From NCBI RefSeq assembly GCF_947501665.1, contig NZ_CANMWS010000017.1:1-64000 (forward strand): a stretch of 64,000 bases of DNA, written 5' to 3'. Each line of letters starts with the position of its first letter. Within the stretch, counting starts at the first letter, position 1. Below the pieces are notes generated by a model, which was not told the DNA's origin, did no database searches, and saw only the letters and a list, made by a program, of their open reading frames with translations. The position numbers were made by a program, and so were the translations under genes. This stretch comes from an uncultured Shewanella sp. Its GTDB lineage: Bacteria > Pseudomonadota > Gammaproteobacteria > Enterobacterales > Shewanellaceae. Shown here piece by piece: positions 61,577 through 64,000 of the stretch.

Positions 61577-63513
61577 CCATGCAGATTAGAACAATAACCT
61601 TGTACGGAAAGAATGGTGAGCGGCGAGACGTTGATTTTAATTTGGGTACCGTCAATATAATTACTGGGGCTTCAAAGCGTGGAAAAACGTCATTAATAGA
61701 TATTGTTGAATACTGTTTGGGTGCGAGCGAATGCACAGTTAAAGAGGGGCATATACGTCAAACGGTTGATTGGTATGCGATACTGTTACAGTTTCCCGAT
61801 TGCCAGCTTTTTATTGCTAGAGCTGCTCCATTGCTAGGGGCGAAAGCCAATTCTGCAGCACACATGGTGATTGCGAATGAAGTAACGATTCCAACGCGAA
61901 ATGAAATTAGCAATAGTACCAATATTGATAGTATTGTTTCTTATCTAACCAGTAAAGTCGGTATTCCAGAGCAAATTACAGAAGTTCCTGAAGGTCAGAC
62001 ACGTCCCGAAGTTAAAATTAACTTTCGTCATTCCCGCTACTATCTTTTTCAGAGTCAAAATGAAATAGCAAACAATGAAGTTCTATTTCACCAGCAAGCC
62101 AAACCCCATATTCCGCAAAATATAAAAGATACGCTACCGTATTTTATTGGTGCGGCTGACGATGGGCGTTTAGCAGATATTAAGAAGCTGCGTTCTTTAA
62201 AACGTGAGCGAAGCCAGCTTGCTAAGCAGCTGGGTGAAATAGAGTCGTTGAAAGGCGATGGTCTACAAAAAGGATATGCATTATTAGCCGAGGGTGCTGA
62301 ACTCGGGTTATATAACTCAAATGATTTAATTTCGAGTGATAAAGTTCTGGTTGCAGAGCTTACCAAGATAGCGAGATGGAAGCCGGAAGATATCGATTAC
62401 GAGGATAGTACAGATCCATTGGTAAACTTAGAACGCGAATATCAGGAGCTGTTGCAAAAAAAGAATACTTTGAAATTTCGTTTAAGGGAGGCACAAGAAT
62501 ATGGCGCGTCTGAATCCGGATTCGAAAAAGCGGTAAATGCTCAGTTCTACAGACTAAATACAATTGGTCTATTTAAAAAATTCGGACGAACACATGAAAA
62601 CTGTCCTGTATGTGAAAGCCAGAACGTCGGTGAATCTAAGTTTGAGGCAGTTATCAAAAAAGCTCTTTCTGATCTCGATAGTAAGTTGGATGGCATTAAT
62701 CGAAGTAGACCAAGAATTACGGGCTACTTGACTCAATTAAGGGAAGAGCAGAGCCAAACTTTGAAGCATATTCGAAAAATTAAGTCAGCAATCAACAAAA
62801 TAAGAGAGGAAGATGACGAACTAACTCGACAAGTTGACTTGGATATCTTACGTGCTCGCTTGGCAGGAAAAGCGTCATTATATGTAGAGAGTATTGATTG
62901 GAATCAAGACGTAAGCAGTTTGCATAATCAAATAAATATCTTGGATGAAAAAATTACTATTTTGTCAGAAAGGCTTGATCCCGAAGCTCTGAAGGAAAAA
63001 TTAAACTCTCAGCTAAGTTACATTGCAGAGGATATGACAAATTGGGCACGAGAATTGAAGTTGGAGCACAGTGAAAATAGGATTAGATTGGATGCCAGCA
63101 AGCTTACAGTCGTCGCTGATACGCCACATGGGGTGATCCCGCTAAGTTATATGGGAAGTGGTGAAAATTGGGTTGGATATCATTTGGTTGCCTATTTTGC
63201 TCTTATAAAGTGGTTTATCGGACAATCTAGACCCGTCGGCAGGTTTTTGTTCATTGACCAGCCAACGCAGGTTTATTTCCCCGCAGAAAAATCTGATTCT
63301 GGAGATCTTTCGGAAATTGAAGAGGATGAGGATAGAGAAGCTGTAAGGAATATGTTCCGGTGGATGTTTGATAAGGTTCAAGCTTTAAGTCCTGATCTCC
63401 AAGTAATAATTACTGATCATGCAGATATCGATGAAGAGTGGTTTCAAGTGGCAGTTAGAGACCAAAAGTGGAGAGGTGATTTTGCCCTTATCCCTAAAAA
63501 TTGGTATGAATAA
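61573..63513 (+). CDS. DUF3732 SMC-like ABC ATPase of the ABC-3C system
   Basis: The 646-residue ATPase has Walker [10 protein letters not shown] (residues 32-40), a long coiled-coil middle with one CPVC (344-347) that could form a zinc hook in a dimer, a signature-like MGSGENW (527-533), Walker [14 protein letters not shown] with Asp562, and an H-loop His616 in TDHAD. The DQP after Walker B lacks the usual catalytic Glu but is, as far as I know, usual for DUF3732. It should act as the DNA or damage sensor and motor of the system, like Rad50/SMC. It ends the operon. Confidence 0.87.
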   Translation: MTMQIRTITLYGKNGERRDVDFNLGTVNIITGASKRGKTSLIDIVEYCLGASECTVKEGHIRQTVDWYAILLQFPDCQLFIARAAPLLGAKANSAAHMVIANEVTIPTRNEISNSTNIDSIVSYLTSKVGIPEQITEVPEGQTRPEVKINFRHSRYYLFQSQNEIANNEVLFHQQAKPHIPQNIKDTLPYFIGAADDGRLADIKKLRSLKRERSQLAKQLGEIESLKGDGLQKGYALLAEGAELGLYNSNDLISSDKVLVAELTKIARWKPEDIDYEDSTDPLVNLEREYQELLQKKNTLKFRLREAQEYGASESGFEKAVNAQFYRLNTIGLFKKFGRTHENCPVCESQNVGESKFEAVIKKALSDLDSKLDGINRSRPRITGYLTQLREEQSQTLKHIRKIKSAINKIREEDDELTRQVDLDILRARLAGKASLYVESIDWNQDVSSLHNQINILDEKITILSERLDPEALKEKLNSQLSYIAEDMTNWARELKLEHSENRIRLDASKLTVVADTPHGVIPLSYMGSGENWVGYHLVAYFALIKWFIGQSRPVGRFLFIDQPTQVYFPAEKSDSGDLSEIEEDEDREAVRNMFRWMFDKVQALSPDLQVIITDHADIDEEWFQVAVRDQKWRGDFALIPKNWYE

Positions 63514-63743
63514 GATCTAGATTTGCAATTAGGAAATAGTCGAAGATAATCCAAGCCAGCCATTGATAATCAATATGATAACTAGCTTAAGAAAGGTTCT
63601 TAATGATTAGAAGAGTAAAGTCATAACTTGAGACTAACTTAGCAAAGGATATGATGAAAAATTGGGCTGAAATGGGCAACCAACCGAGACACCCAGAATT
63701 AAAAAAACAACAACCTAGATACCCATGATTATTGGGGGAGTAA

Positions 63744-64000
63744 ATGTTAGTGCTTTATCTTGTATCGCTCATTCTCTGCTTTTTAGTGACGGCAGGTTGC
63801 TTTTATTTTTATTTGAGAAAATTAGGTGTAACCCAAGCGTTAAGTCAAAGAAGCTGTTTTTTAAGTTTTCTTGTGGTTGGAGTGACGGCCTTAGGTGCTG
63901 TGGCTGCGGCGCATGTAAATGGGCTCGTTGCTATCATGGCGATAGGTGTTATCTACTTTATGATTAGGCATTTTCTAGAAATAACGAAAACCCAAGTGTT
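63744..64000 (+). CDS. Membrane protein, truncated by window end
   Basis: A frame from ATG at 63744 stays open to the end of the window (85 codons plus two bases). GGGGGAG lies three to nine bases before it. The product, MLVLYLVSLILCFLVTAGCF... has three hydrophobic stretches (about residues 2-22, 43-57 and 60-72), so it is an inner-membrane protein of unknown family. It begins 230 bp after the defence operon. Confidence 0.6.
   Translation, partial: MLVLYLVSLILCFLVTAGCFYFYLRKLGVTQALSQRSCFLSFLVVGVTALGAVAAAHVNGLVAIMAIGVIYFMIRHFLEITKTQV

Noticed and set aside
63725..63967. 80-codon Cys-rich reading at the right edge
   Set aside because: Shadow of the open membrane-protein frame starting at 63744, which has the ribosome site and hydrophobic pattern.

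Overview
The window looks like chromosomal DNA of a marine, probably cold-living gammaproteobacterium of the genus Shewanella or a close relative. It is AT-rich. The strongest taxonomic hint is the kdnA-kdnB-kdsB cluster (30.0-33.2 kb), which makes 8-amino-8-deoxy-Kdo, a lipopolysaccharide sugar characterised in Shewanella. ptsH-ptsI-crr, a DUF3334 gene, fadE with FadR/PsrA-type operators, and a choline-to-betaine cluster also fit. No rRNA, tRNA or CRISPR array was seen.

Region 1 (1-3.7 kb) is accessory DNA. It holds the tail of a REP-associated (Y1) transposase, a 217-bp perfect-phase tandem duplication, and a 196-bp segment bounded by 13-bp inverted repeats built on GCGCATGCGC. Two integron gene cassettes follow, each ending in a recognisable attC site (about 2090-2211 and 2626-2725). 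The first cassette encodes an unrecognised membrane/coiled-coil protein. The second encodes a small exported protein cut short by an in-frame amber codon. No integron integrase is in the window. A GNAT acetyltransferase follows.

Region 2 (3.7-11.9 kb) is loosely packed: a TonB-C-like lipoprotein, a phage-type conserved protein, a large secreted sorbosone-dehydrogenase-like propeller protein, a secreted PPC-domain protein, a GNAT remnant, a MITE-like 143-bp element with 18-bp terminal inverted repeats, and long non-coding stretches.

Region 3 (11.9-58.6 kb) is mostly core genome: hrpA; an AtuA/DUF4387 pair; a secreted M4 metalloprotease with PKD and GEVED domains; fadE; yafJ; a DUF3108 protein; an alkyltransferase-like protein; a compact promoter-mini ORF-terminator unit ahead of a DEMWH-family gene; a secreted phosphatase-superfamily protein; the Kdo8N genes; carbonic anhydrase; yffB-dapE-peptidase; crr-ptsI-ptsH; MarC; an RsmB/RsmF-type methyltransferase; a polyamine-type ABC transporter operon (four genes); an SDR; a betB-betA-BCCT-TorF-MarR cluster for choline uptake and oxidation; and aceA with a divergent LysR gene.

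Region 4 (58.6-64 kb) is a second accessory segment. A repeat-rich, gene-free 1.3 kb leads into a tightly overlapping three-gene operon: a REase-like protein, a small middle component and a DUF3732 SMC-like ATPase. This matches the ABC-three-component (ABC-3C) class of predicted anti-phage systems and is the most interesting system here. A 33-bp sequence just upstream of it recurs (30/33 matches) just upstream of the GNAT gene at 3.2 kb. The window ends inside a small membrane-protein gene.
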